Made by a program: the position numbers and the translations under genes. Shown piece after piece: positions 26,074-34,309 of a stretch of DNA of 64,000 bases (positions are counted from its first letter, which is position 1; every line of letters begins with the position of its first letter). The stretch spans positions 61,976,984 to 62,040,983 of the forward strand of contig NC_088300.1 in assembly GCF_032854445.1 (NCBI RefSeq), given 5' to 3'. Under the pieces are notes generated by a model. The model was given only the letters and a program-made list of their open reading frames with translations, searched no databases and was not told the origin of the DNA. The stretch is from Liolophura sinensis. Taxonomy: Eukaryota; Mollusca; Polyplacophora; Chitonida; Chitonidae.

Positions 26074-26327
26074 TCACACATACTTATGATGAGCATTCCC
26101 GTCAGCAGGTGTCCCTGGCGTTCCTCCAAATTCTTCACTGGACGGGCCTGTCGCAGCCAATTGTGCATGTCGCCTACGAGTGACTCGTTCAGAATGCGCT
26201 CTCTGCAGAAGACGCTGCGTATGAGTGCGCTTTGCAGGCTTTTGACTCGGCTCAGTCTTTCCTGTCACAAAGTTGATAAATCTTCTGAAGATGGATGGGG
26301 AAGATGATGACTCACCAGAAGTTTGCA
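26074..26327 (-). CDS. TBC gene, exon 11 (C-terminus)
   Basis: The last coding exon, 83 residues and TGA. It joins exon 10 as A|TG (Met501). The content is low-complexity: a Ser run (SGESSSSPS), then an Arg/His-rich segment with repeated RAHSER/RRRHAQ-like motifs, and a Gly/Pro end. The acceptor is GTCTCAG. No clear polyadenylation signal was found immediately downstream. Confidence 0.82.
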
Positions 26328-29300
26328 CTGAGACACAAAAAAAACAAACAAAAACACAATATTAACAACTCTTACATCATGGGTAAAACAATCCCATTTA
26401 AAAGGGCAAAGAAAACACTAAAATGAACTATATATTAGATGAAAGACCAATATAAAAAATAATCCAACTGTTTTTGAGGACAGTGTTCAATTGTCCCTCA
26501 TCTTCTTAGTAGAATGAACGCATGGAAAATGTGAATAGGCTTATTACTTTAACTTGCCCCTCTGCCTGTTTTTCAGCTAGTGAATGTGTTTTTACATTTG
26601 TTTTAGCATCTACCTAACAAGCGTTAACAGCTATTCCAAATTTGTCCAACATGAAAGTATTGCACTTTATTCTGCGATATAGTAAATAGTTAATCAATAT
26701 CAAACTACCAGTTTCTTTTTACTACAGAGGTTCAGGTCCAGGTACAAGACGTTTCTTGCCTCCCAGTGCAATGGGGGACTCTGGGGACTAGAACACAATG
26801 TTTTCTTCTGCGACGCTGCAGTGCTTGTGCACTAACTATCTGTAAGTGTTTTATGAGCATACATACAGCAATCATTTTGAGGTAATAATGGAAAGTATAA
26901 AAAAGCTCATAAAGTTTGGATTGCTGATTAAAGGCGGGATTGAGTTTTAGGAGTTCTCCATTGCTCACTTTTAGGTCTTTTGGCATCTCCATCTAAGCTG
27001 TTCTCTGTCTCCCCAGATAGAATCCTCTTGCGTTTCTGTCGTATATCCTCTTCCTCTGAGATGACAGCCAGAAGAGACTTTATCTCCCATGGCTCAATGT
27101 GGATTTCCAAAAGCACCGGCACCAAGTTTTCATACTGACACCTAGTCAAGGTAAACAGAGAAAGGTCAAACGAACTTGATAAACTAGGTCAAGGTCAAGG
27201 AACACCTAAATGTTTTTTTTTCTCTTAAATGACTAAATCCACTTGTGGAATAAGCTTAATGAATCAATATATAGCTAAAATTACCTTTAACAACTCTGAA
27301 GAAAAAAACAAGTTTTCATAGTGACACCTAGTCAAGGTAAACAGAGAAAGGCTACACAAACTTGATAAAAAGAGGTCAATACCAATTACACTTTCTACGC
27401 TTGTGGAACAAGTTTAATGAAACTTTCATCATGACGATCACAAAATATAATCAAAATGACCCCAATAACTTTAAAAAAATTTGTCTAAAGTCATACAAAA
27501 CGAATAGAAAATGAGTTCTTCCCAATTCTTCAGTGTGTGTTTCATGCAGTTTAAATTTGGCAAACCTGCTTATGTACTTTCAAAAGATGGAGTATAAAGT
27601 GTATATTTTATTTCCTAGGTGTTCTACGCCATACTCAGGAATATTTCACTTATATGACGGTGGTGAATATAAAGTGTAAACCGTGTATCAAGAAATGGAT
27701 GGACTCAACGACTGGATTCAACTCCGAAGACAATATACCCTTAGGCATTTGGCTGATGAATAAAAACTTTAGCGGTATTTTCAAATTTTTTGTTTTTCTT
27801 GGTCTTTCTTGTGAAAACATCTTTGGAACACTTTTTTTCTTTTAACACCATGTATCTGCTTTTGTTTACAAACTATGCGACTTTTAAACTACAACAAAGT
27901 AGATGCACATGTAATACTGGTAATACTTAATACTGGTAAAACATAAAGAAACTGACTTTTACTGGGTTTTTTTATCTTTATGTCACATGTACAAGTATTA
28001 TACAACCATTAAATACAACAAACAGCCTGTAGCAGTAGTACTGTCACTTACATATCTGGTGATACATGTAACAGCACAGGTAACAGACTGGACAGATCAC
28101 CACATTCCATTATCCTTGTTTCACACACCTGCATTATGGCCAGTGCCACTTGGAAGATTGTACTCAAACCTGACAGAACAAACAGAGGTACACTGTCACA
28201 CAAGTGCATGATACATCTAACAGCACAGGTAACAGGCTGGACAGATCTCCACATTCCAGCATCCTTGTTCCACAAACCTGCATTATGGCCAGCGTCACTC
28301 GGAAGATTGTACTCAAATCTGATAGAACAAACAGAAGTACACTGTGACACAAGTACCAGAAAGGCTGGGATCTGAAGAGTGAATTCAGCTGAAGAACATA
28401 TACACTTACCGTCCAGGAGGAAGAGATCCCAGATAAAGAGGACGGTGTCCCAGCAGGGGAGCTCAGCAAACACACACATGAACCAAGGTGTGAGAAACAT
28501 CAAGGGCTGTAACTCCAATGACCTCTACAAGGGACAACTATAGCTCAGTTCAACATTCATGTTATTAAACAATCACCCGCTTGTTCTCATACCACAATTT
28601 AATTTTTTTTTTGGTTTATGCCTTTTTGCTTTCTCGCCTTTGCTTTTTAAGATGGGCCACATGAAGAGAAAGGAAATAAACTAGCCATTTTTCATCAGAC
28701 ATTTGAGTTTAATTCTTCAGAACTGTTGTTCACACAGCAGAATCAATGTTCTGTTTACACTATATCATGAACAAAAGTTGCCTACCAGATGCTTGGTCAG
28801 GACAGGAAGCCTGCAGGCAAGCAGTTTCTTGAACACAGCAGCATAATTCTTCATCCTGTGTGGAGAACCATTCCATTAATTGTGACACAAAATCTCCATG
28901 TAATTCCTATGTCGTCAAAGAGAAATTTTTCACATCGAAGCTTGACCATGCCGGGTACACAGCTGTTTTGGTAGCCTGTTTCTGATTAGCCTAAGTATCA
29001 GTCCTTTGCATTGCGGTTATTCCTTAAACAATGCAGAATTACGAAAGTTTACAACAACAAAAGCTCAACACTGCATGTGCAAGATATCTGGAAGCAGTTA
29101 TCACTCAATGTTGCCCTCAGTGTGAGAAATTTGATTTGCTGATAACTGATGTCATTTGACAAAAGAAAACATAGGCATTTTTTTAGAGACAGATTTTTAG
29201 AGAAGATTTTCATTTCCACTGTCCTTTGGACAAAAACATCTACCCCATTCCTGTCACAACCAATCCAATGAAAGCTGGCCTCAAGAACACAACGTGGTGA

Positions 29301-32300
29301 GGAGTCTACTGACTCCACAGTAAGAGAGCCGCTTCAGCGGAGTACAAAGCCAGCGCTGGTTCTTGGGCAACACATACACTTTTGAATGACAAACACTTAC
29401 TTTTTCAAAGAATGACCAAAAATTCCCTGCAAGTATTTCGGTCTCTCAAGAAGTGCCACTAAGCACCAGAAAGCTTCAGCTTCAGACATCTGCATCAGTA
29501 ACATTCCTGCTATGTACGACATGCCTAGGGGAGGAAAGATACCTTGTTAGGTCAAAGTTTGTTAATTTGCCACATTTTGCTATAATATGGACAAGACAAC
29601 AATAGTAGTGACTTACTTTTTATAACCAGACAGAGGCTTTTAATGTCATCACCTATCCACATTATTTACAAAATTTTGAAATTGGTAAAATGACCTGAAG
29701 TTTTACCCATGACTATATGTAAGTTGCTCAGCTTGCTTAGCAAGATGATTCACTACCGGAAAAAATGTAAGCTTTAGCACCAGAAGTAATATTTTACGGC
29801 ATTTATTCACTTTTAAAGATACGCGAAATTATAGGTCATTTGTTTTATTTTTCATTCCATTTTGTTTGGCTGAAATTATCACAACCTGTCACAGGACTTG
29901 TTGTCATCATATTTGGTCAGGTGTACTGGGTTTCCTGCAGATAGCATCTATAGGGTAGCTACAATTTTGACCATAGGTTTAGCCAGGGGATAGTCTCAGT
30001 GTCTGTGAGATGCCTTATTCTGACAAAATTAAGACGGGAGAGATAGGGAAAATATGAGAAAATTTGACAGGAGACAACCTGATTTCAAATTCTGGCTAAA
30101 TCTACAAGGTTGTTACATACATCTACTGGTGACTTACCTTGACAGTAGCCGACCTCGCGGTTGTACCGGGCATAGACAGATAGAACCCGGAATAGAGCAG
30201 CACAGCCCTCCTGACCTCCCTGACAACGGCTGGAGAACATCTTGTGACTTGGGTATGTACGCTCTGAAAACATCATGATACATGTATTCATTTATTTATT
30301 TGTTTGATTGATGTTTTACGCAGTACTCAAGAATATTTCACTTATACTACGGAGGCCAGCATTATGGTGGGAGGAAACCGGGCAGAAAACAGGTAAATCC
30401 ACCACCATTCGCAGGTTGCTGGCAAACCTTCCCACATATGGCCGGGGAGGAAGCCAGCATGAGCTGGACTTGAACTCACAGCAATAACATCGGTGAGGGG
30501 CTCCAGGATCATTACGCCATGCTGACATGCTCCCCCTCAGCCACAGAGGCCCCTTGATGATACATGTACGATCAAAACACTGATTAGCATAACTGTAACT
30601 TTTCCAATTAAAATTTCTTAAAAATCAAGCATGTTGTACTGAGATTACGACAGGCTATATAAGCTGTATACGTTCTGCATACCTACATATATGTCACAGA
30701 ATATGTCAGTCTGCATCCGACGGGCACTATAACCTCCCGTATCTGTATATTCTGCATTAAACTGACTACCTATGTCACAGAATATCTGTCTGAGTGTGAC
30801 AGGACCAATGAAGTGTAATGTGGAGCTATTCTCCAGCAGCCATAGGCTCCATATTTACCTTTTATTTATGTCACACAATATGTGTCTGAGTGTGACAGGA
30901 TCAATGATTTATTTATTTTATTTGCTGTTTTAAGGCATCATCCAGAATTCTTCACTTATACAACGGCGACCGGCATTAAGGTAGGAGGGAATCAGGCAAA
31001 GCCTGAGGGCAACTCACAAACATCTACGGCCGGAGGGGAAACCAGCATGAGCTGGACTTGAACTCAAAGCAACCACATTGTTGGGAGGCTCCTGGGTCAT
31101 TGCACCATGCTGGCGTGTTATCCCCCTCGGCAACAACAGGATCAATAAAGTGTGACGTGGAGTTGTTCTCCTGTATCTATAGATTCCTATTTAAAACAGA
31201 CTATTACAATGTCACAGAATATCTGTCTTAGTGTGACAGGATCAATGAAGTGTGATGTGGAGTTGTTCTCCTGTATCTTGGGACTCTTATTTAAAACTGA
31301 CCAAAGCAATGTCACAGAATATCTGTCTTAGTGTGACAGGATCAATAAAGTGTGACGTGGAGTTGTTCTCCTGTATCTAGGGACTCTTATTTAAAACTGA
31401 CTATACCTATGTCACAGAATATCTGTCTGAATGTGACAGGATCAATAAAGTGTGACGTGAAGTGTTTCTCCTGTATTTAGGGACTCTTATTTAAAACTGA
31501 CCATACCTATGTCACAGAATATCTGTCTTAGTGTGACAGGATCAATGAAGTGTGATGTGGAGTTGTTCTCCTGTATCTAGGGACTCTTATTTAAAACTGA
31601 CTATACCTATGTCACAGAATATCTGTCTTAGTGTGACAGGATCAATGAAGTGTGACGTGGAGTTGTTCTCCTGGCCTTCTAGCGGTAGATCATCCCTCAG
31701 GTTTCCCAGCACGTTGAGAGATTCCGCAAACTGAAATTCACTGATCCCCAGTTCCACCAACTGCTCTCTCATCGACACCACATTTGCCTGGAACAATTCC
31801 AAACATACTGCTTTTACCCTGCAAATTCAACCCCTCCACAGTATGTGGGAAATGACCCAAATTTTCATTGACCAACAACCTGCAGATGGTCGTGGGTGTC
31901 TCCCAGCCTCTGTCTGCCTTCATCGCACCTTAATGTTCGGTGCTGTCATATAAGTGAAATATTCTATAGTATAAAAGACCAACAAAATAAATAAATAAAA
32001 TTTCCATCCAGGACTAAGTTTACTAATTTGACAAGATTTTAAGAGTTGTGTGATCTTAGAATGGTGATTTGAGGTTTGTTTTGTAGGATAATATCAAACT
32101 GGAAATATTTAAGTTTCAACTCCACAAATAATATTTGATGATATTCACAATTTATGACCTAAAAGATTTCCCCAGATGTGCATCTGATGTGGTAAAGTCA
32201 TAAAATATTACTTTTGGAAATTAAACTTACATTACATATTTTTGTTGATACTGACAGCTTTCTCCAGCTCTTAGAAAGGTGTTTGGAGATATATTTTCAA

Positions 32301-34309
32301 GGTAAGATGATATCTGGCTGTCAAGAACAATACTTTATATCATGTCATAAAATAAAGTAAAAAACAACTCAAAGATAAAATGAAGAAAACAATGATATGC
32401 TCAATCCATTCAAAATTCTAGCTGATAAGAGATGGTGGTTGTGATTTCTGCATAAAACTACAGACTATCCTACCTTGTAACTAAAATTTGCTTTCATAGC
32501 TAGCATTTCCACATCTAGCAGTTTGACCCATAAGCGCCCTCTGTAGCAGTGGGGAACTCCCTTCTGAATGTAGGACTGAATCTGAAAAACAAAAGTCTCT
32601 AGACGTCACATTTATTAAGCACAGGAACTAAACATTCATACTTATTTTGGTTTAGTTGAAAAAAAAAAACATCGTTGTTGAATAAGAATTTTCATTCTAT
32701 AATCAAACTGTAAAGTGGGTTCCTTTATTATTATGCCAAAATGTGGTATGTTTTTGTTTTGAAGACGCTTTAAAGGTTATGCTTTTGTGTACTGGGATCC
32801 AGGGAGAGATGCAACACTTTATCAGAAGTGGCTTGTTTCTACCTCTCAATACCAGGATAAACAAGTCAATTATTCAGATAAAAGATATCAACATGCATGG
32901 TCCATATCAGTTTTATGGAGGACCCCATTCTATAAATGCAGATAGGAGGAGACACTACATGTCTACAAGTCCATGTACCTTGGCCGCTGAGGTCTGATGC
33001 TTGGTCCACTGGTCATCTTCTAATAGCGTTATCCACTTCTTTTCCACCAGTTCATCCACCTCACAACTGAATATAGAATATTAAGTGCTCATATCTCATA
33101 TCAGCTTGATATATCAGTTGTTCAGTTAGTATTACACATAATTATGAAGATGAAAATGCAGTTTAACAACTTGATGATAAACAGCACATTTTTAAAACAA
33201 AGACTATGATTTTAGAGGAAAAGAAGAAAGCCAGTTCCACAAAATTTTCATTTTCGAGAAATGACTGGTCATGATAAACTTTCAGGAACAGCTTACCATT
33301 CCCAAGCCACGCCCTTCTCCCCTCCCCTCCCAATGAAGTTATTTTGACAGCCATAACTGTTGACTTCAAACTTTAAATTTAAATTCCACCCTCCTTCTTG
33401 GTGTTTTACGCCGTACTCAAGAATATTTCACTTATACGACGGCGGCAATTTAAATTCCAGACTGACCAAAGGGGGCTTTAGGAAAACTGTAGTTAATAGT
33501 CATTTATATGCCACAAAAGTAATGCCGAGAAGATTGTTGTACTTTCATTTATTACGATATATCCTAAAATGCATATGAAAGACTAAAAATAAATTCATTT
33601 CAAACATCATTTAATACTGTAAATCTTCAACCTTTTCAACCACTAAAGCACTTTTTCCACAGCAATTTATGCATGTAATTATTACGGAAATGGCGGTAAA
33701 AAGGATTTGTTCGTGTCACACTAAAGATGCAAGCTTCACAAAACTGAAATTTAGTTCTCTATACTCCATATTTCTCCCTGAATGTTTCAAAACATTTGTT
33801 GCAGGGGTGGTTGAAAAGGTTGGCGTAAGTTCTGAAATTTCAAAATGTCTCAATGAAACAATAGGGAATTGTAAAGGCACAAGTATTTACCCTTTAAAGT
33901 ATTTATGGCATTTGGGATATTCCAAATCATCGTCATCACACAAAAATCCATACTCGTCCAAGCGTGGTGGGCACCTTGACTGTGTTCTACTGTGATGCCC
34001 AGGCCTTATATTTGCTCTTGTGTTTTGTCTAAGTGCTCTGCCCTCCACCCCACCTGCTGTTCTCTCTTCATTGGGTTTCGAATCTGACATGTGTATGGCT
34101 TCTGTATCAGCTGTGTCCTGTGGGGTGTCCTGGCTAGTGTCTGGGATGGTGTCACTTAGGTTTGGTTTACTCTCAGAATCAGGCTCTGTGGATGTACACT
34201 CAGACCCAGAGCTCTCTCTGTCCTCAACAAGGTCAGTAACAGACCTGCACTCAGTCTCTGGGCTACTCAACACCCTGCCTGGGCCACCATCCCTCGCTTC
34301 ATTCCTCAT
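26074..34309 (-). CDS. TBC-domain Rab GTPase-activating protein, complete 11-exon gene
   Basis: The model joins 34309-33891, 33066-32979, 32581-32474, 31787-31607, 30263-30138, 29524-29401, 28855-28786, 28524-28410, 28318-28215 (or alternative 28169-28066), 27134-26969 and 26327-26074: 1755 nt, 584 residues and a TGA stop. All introns are GT-AG and all phases match. Residues 1-110 are acidic, Ser/Thr-rich and probably disordered. A DEYGFLC motif near 118 resembles the segment that precedes the domain in TBC1D10- and USP6NL-type proteins. The TBC domain spans roughly 170-445. It has the arginine-finger motif IxxDxxR (IFCDIER, R267) and the glutamine finger YCQG (Q307). The C-terminus has basic runs (KRKR, KRPK) and a Ser/Arg-rich last exon. 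The protein should stimulate GTP hydrolysis by a Rab in membrane traffic; substrate and subfamily are unresolved. An upstream CAG just before the ATG (near 34312) suggests a separate non-coding first exon. Confidence 0.88.
26328..26968. other. TBC gene intron 10
   Basis: The 641-nt intron between exons 10 and 11 is AT-rich and has no repeats or coding features that I can support. Confidence 0.7.
26969..27134 (-). CDS. TBC gene, exon 10
   Basis: A 166-nt exon with acceptor GGTGTCAG and donor AAAA|GTGAGC. It encodes YENLVPVLLEIHIEPWEIKS, then an acidic stretch and two basic clusters (KRKR, KRPK). The acceptor at GTGTCAG was chosen over the upstream TTGACTAG because only it keeps phase 0 with exon 9. 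Confidence 0.85.
27309..27385 (-). repeat. Duplicated exon-10 acceptor region in intron 9
   Basis: This stretch repeats 27123-27199 at an offset of 186 bp. It includes the first bases of exon 10 (TATGAAAACTTG on the gene strand) and the upstream intron tract with TTGACTAG. The acceptor used by exon 10, GTGTCAG, reads GTGTCAC here, so this copy has lost the functional AG. Confidence 0.75.
27604..27667 (-). mobile_element. Module-only SINE insertion in TBC intron 9
   Basis: A 64-bp insert consisting of a short T-rich tail and the 3' module only (GTTCTACGCCATACTCAGGA). It is flanked by an 11-bp direct duplication TATAAAGTGTA at 27593 and 27668. Confidence 0.8.
28066..28169 (-). CDS. TBC gene, exon 9, alternative B
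   Basis: A 104-nt exon of the same length and phases as version A, beginning GLSTIFQVALAIMQVCETRI. The acceptor is TGTTCTGTCAG and the donor CAT|GTATCA. It differs from A at seven residues (D/G, R/Q, T/A, G/E, M/I, L/M, D/H), with no stop or indel in either. The leading G is the usual residue after LLD in TBC domains, so B may be the ancestral form. Confidence 0.8.
28215..28318 (-). CDS. TBC gene, exon 9, alternative A
   Basis: A 104-nt exon (2 + 34 codons, phase 0 donor) beginning DLSTIFRVTLAIMQVCGTRM. The acceptor is TGTTCTATCAG and the donor GAT|GTATCA. It is one of two tandem versions of the final TBC helices. It is separated from exon 8 by a 91-nt intron and from version B by 45 nt. Confidence 0.8.
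28410..28524 (-). CDS. TBC gene, exon 8
   Basis: A 115-nt exon encoding LQPLMFLTPWFMCVFAELPC and then WDTVLFIWDLFLLD. This is the family signature xPLMxxTxWFxxxFxxxLPxxxVLxxWDxxxxxG. The acceptor is CCCTTGTAG and the donor GACG|GTAAGT, phase 1. Confidence 0.93.
28786..28855 (-). CDS. TBC gene, exon 7
   Basis: A 70-nt exon encoding KMKNYAAVFKKLLACRLPVL followed by TKHL. The acceptor is CTCCACACAG and the donor CATCTG|GTAGGC. It supplies the helix and LP segment expected between the AFW helices and the PWF motif. Confidence 0.85.
29401..29524 (-). CDS. TBC gene, exon 6
   Basis: A 124-nt exon with acceptor CCTCCCCTAG and donor GTAAGTG. It encodes GMSYIAGMLLMQMSEAEAFW and then LVALLERPKYLQGIFGHSLK, standard TBC helices after the YCQGM motif. 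Confidence 0.92.
30138..30263 (-). CDS. TBC gene, exon 5 (catalytic core)
   Basis: A 126-nt exon. It completes the arginine finger (ERTYPSHKMF) and carries ALFRVLSVYARYNREVGYCQ, where YCQ is the glutamine finger. The acceptor is GTTTTCAG and the donor CAAG|GTAAGT. A SINE with its target-site duplication ends only 11 nt upstream of the acceptor. Confidence 0.92.
30287..30556 (-). mobile_element. Full-length SINE next to TBC exon 5 acceptor
   Basis: Complete element in the gene's sense orientation, with duplication ATGATACATGTA at 30275-30286 and 30557-30568. The head reads GGGGCCTCTGTGGCTGAGGG. Its 3' edge is about 23 nt from exon 5. Confidence 0.9.
30690..31606 (-). repeat. 100-bp tandem array of exon-4 edge sequence in intron 4
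   Basis: Units begin with GTCACAGAATATCTGTCT (plus strand) at 31211, 31311, 31411 and 31511; the true exon edge is at 31611, so the period is exactly 100 bp. More degenerate copies lie near 30700, 30770 and 30868. Each unit holds the last 64 nt of exon 4 plus about 36 nt derived from the intron. On the gene strand most copies are bounded by ATACAG| and ATAG|GTAT, so they look like 64-nt exons. One copy near 30895/31136 is split by a SINE. Confidence 0.9.
30906..31135 (-). mobile_element. SINE inserted inside the 100-bp exon-edge array
   Basis: Flanked by duplication ACAGGATCAAT at 30895 and 31136; removing the SINE restores a continuous array unit. Body and module are recognisable but diverged (AAGGCATCATCCAGAATTCT). 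Confidence 0.88.
31607..31787 (-). CDS. TBC gene, exon 4 (arginine-finger motif)
   Basis: A 181-nt exon with acceptor GTTCCAG and donor ATAG|GTATAG, phase 1. It ends with RQIFCDI, the first part of the IxxDxxR motif whose Arg is supplied by exon 5. Its last 64 nt and the adjoining intron start are the source of the 100-bp tandem array downstream (30770-31606). Confidence 0.9.
31865..32000 (+). mobile_element. 5'-truncated SINE in TBC intron 3
   Basis: Body fragment CCTGCAGATGGTCGTGGGTG, the module (TATAAGTGAAATATTCTATA) and an AAATAAATAAATAAA tail. It is antisense to the TBC gene. Confidence 0.8.
32474..32581 (-). CDS. TBC gene, exon 3
   Basis: A 108-nt exon, phase 0 at both ends, with acceptor TTTTTCAG and donor AAG|GTAGGA. 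It encodes the start of the TBC fold: IQKGVPHCYRGRLWVKLL matches the family signature KGIPxxxRxxxWxxL. Confidence 0.9.
32979..33066 (-). CDS. TBC gene, exon 2
   Basis: This 88-nt exon completes codon 140 and encodes CEVDELVEKKWITLLEDDQW and nine more residues. The acceptor is TATATTCAG and the donor AAG|GTACAT, phase 0. The EKKWITLL-type segment is the helix that commonly leads into TBC domains. Confidence 0.85.
33389..33446 (-). mobile_element. Module-only SINE insertion in TBC intron 1
   Basis: A 58-bp insert containing just the consensus 3' module (GTTTTACGCCGTACTCAAGA to ACGACGGCGGC). Perfect 13-bp duplications AATTTAAATTCCA flank it (33376-33388 and 33447-33459). The tail on the element strand is AAGAAGGAGGG, not the usual AAATAAAT. 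Confidence 0.9.
33613..33825 (+). mobile_element. MITE-like dispersed repeat, copy in TBC intron 1
   Basis: It starts TACTGTAAATCTTCAACC and ends GGTTGAAAAGGTTG, giving terminal inverted repeats CAACCTTTTCAACC. It is clearly similar along its length to 21471-21680 in reverse orientation (shared GATGCAAGCTTCA). Confidence 0.72.
33891..34309 (-). CDS. TBC gene, coding exon 1
   Basis: It encodes residues 1-139 plus two bases of codon 140. The ATG is followed by a hydrophilic stretch rich in S, T, D, E and P, with several TP/SP-like sites, and ends with an acidic DDDD segment just before DLEYPK. The donor is AAAGG|GTAAAT, phase 2. The sequence TTTTGACCAACAG immediately upstream of the ATG looks like a 3' splice site, so the transcript probably begins in an upstream non-coding exon that I could not place. 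Confidence 0.85.
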
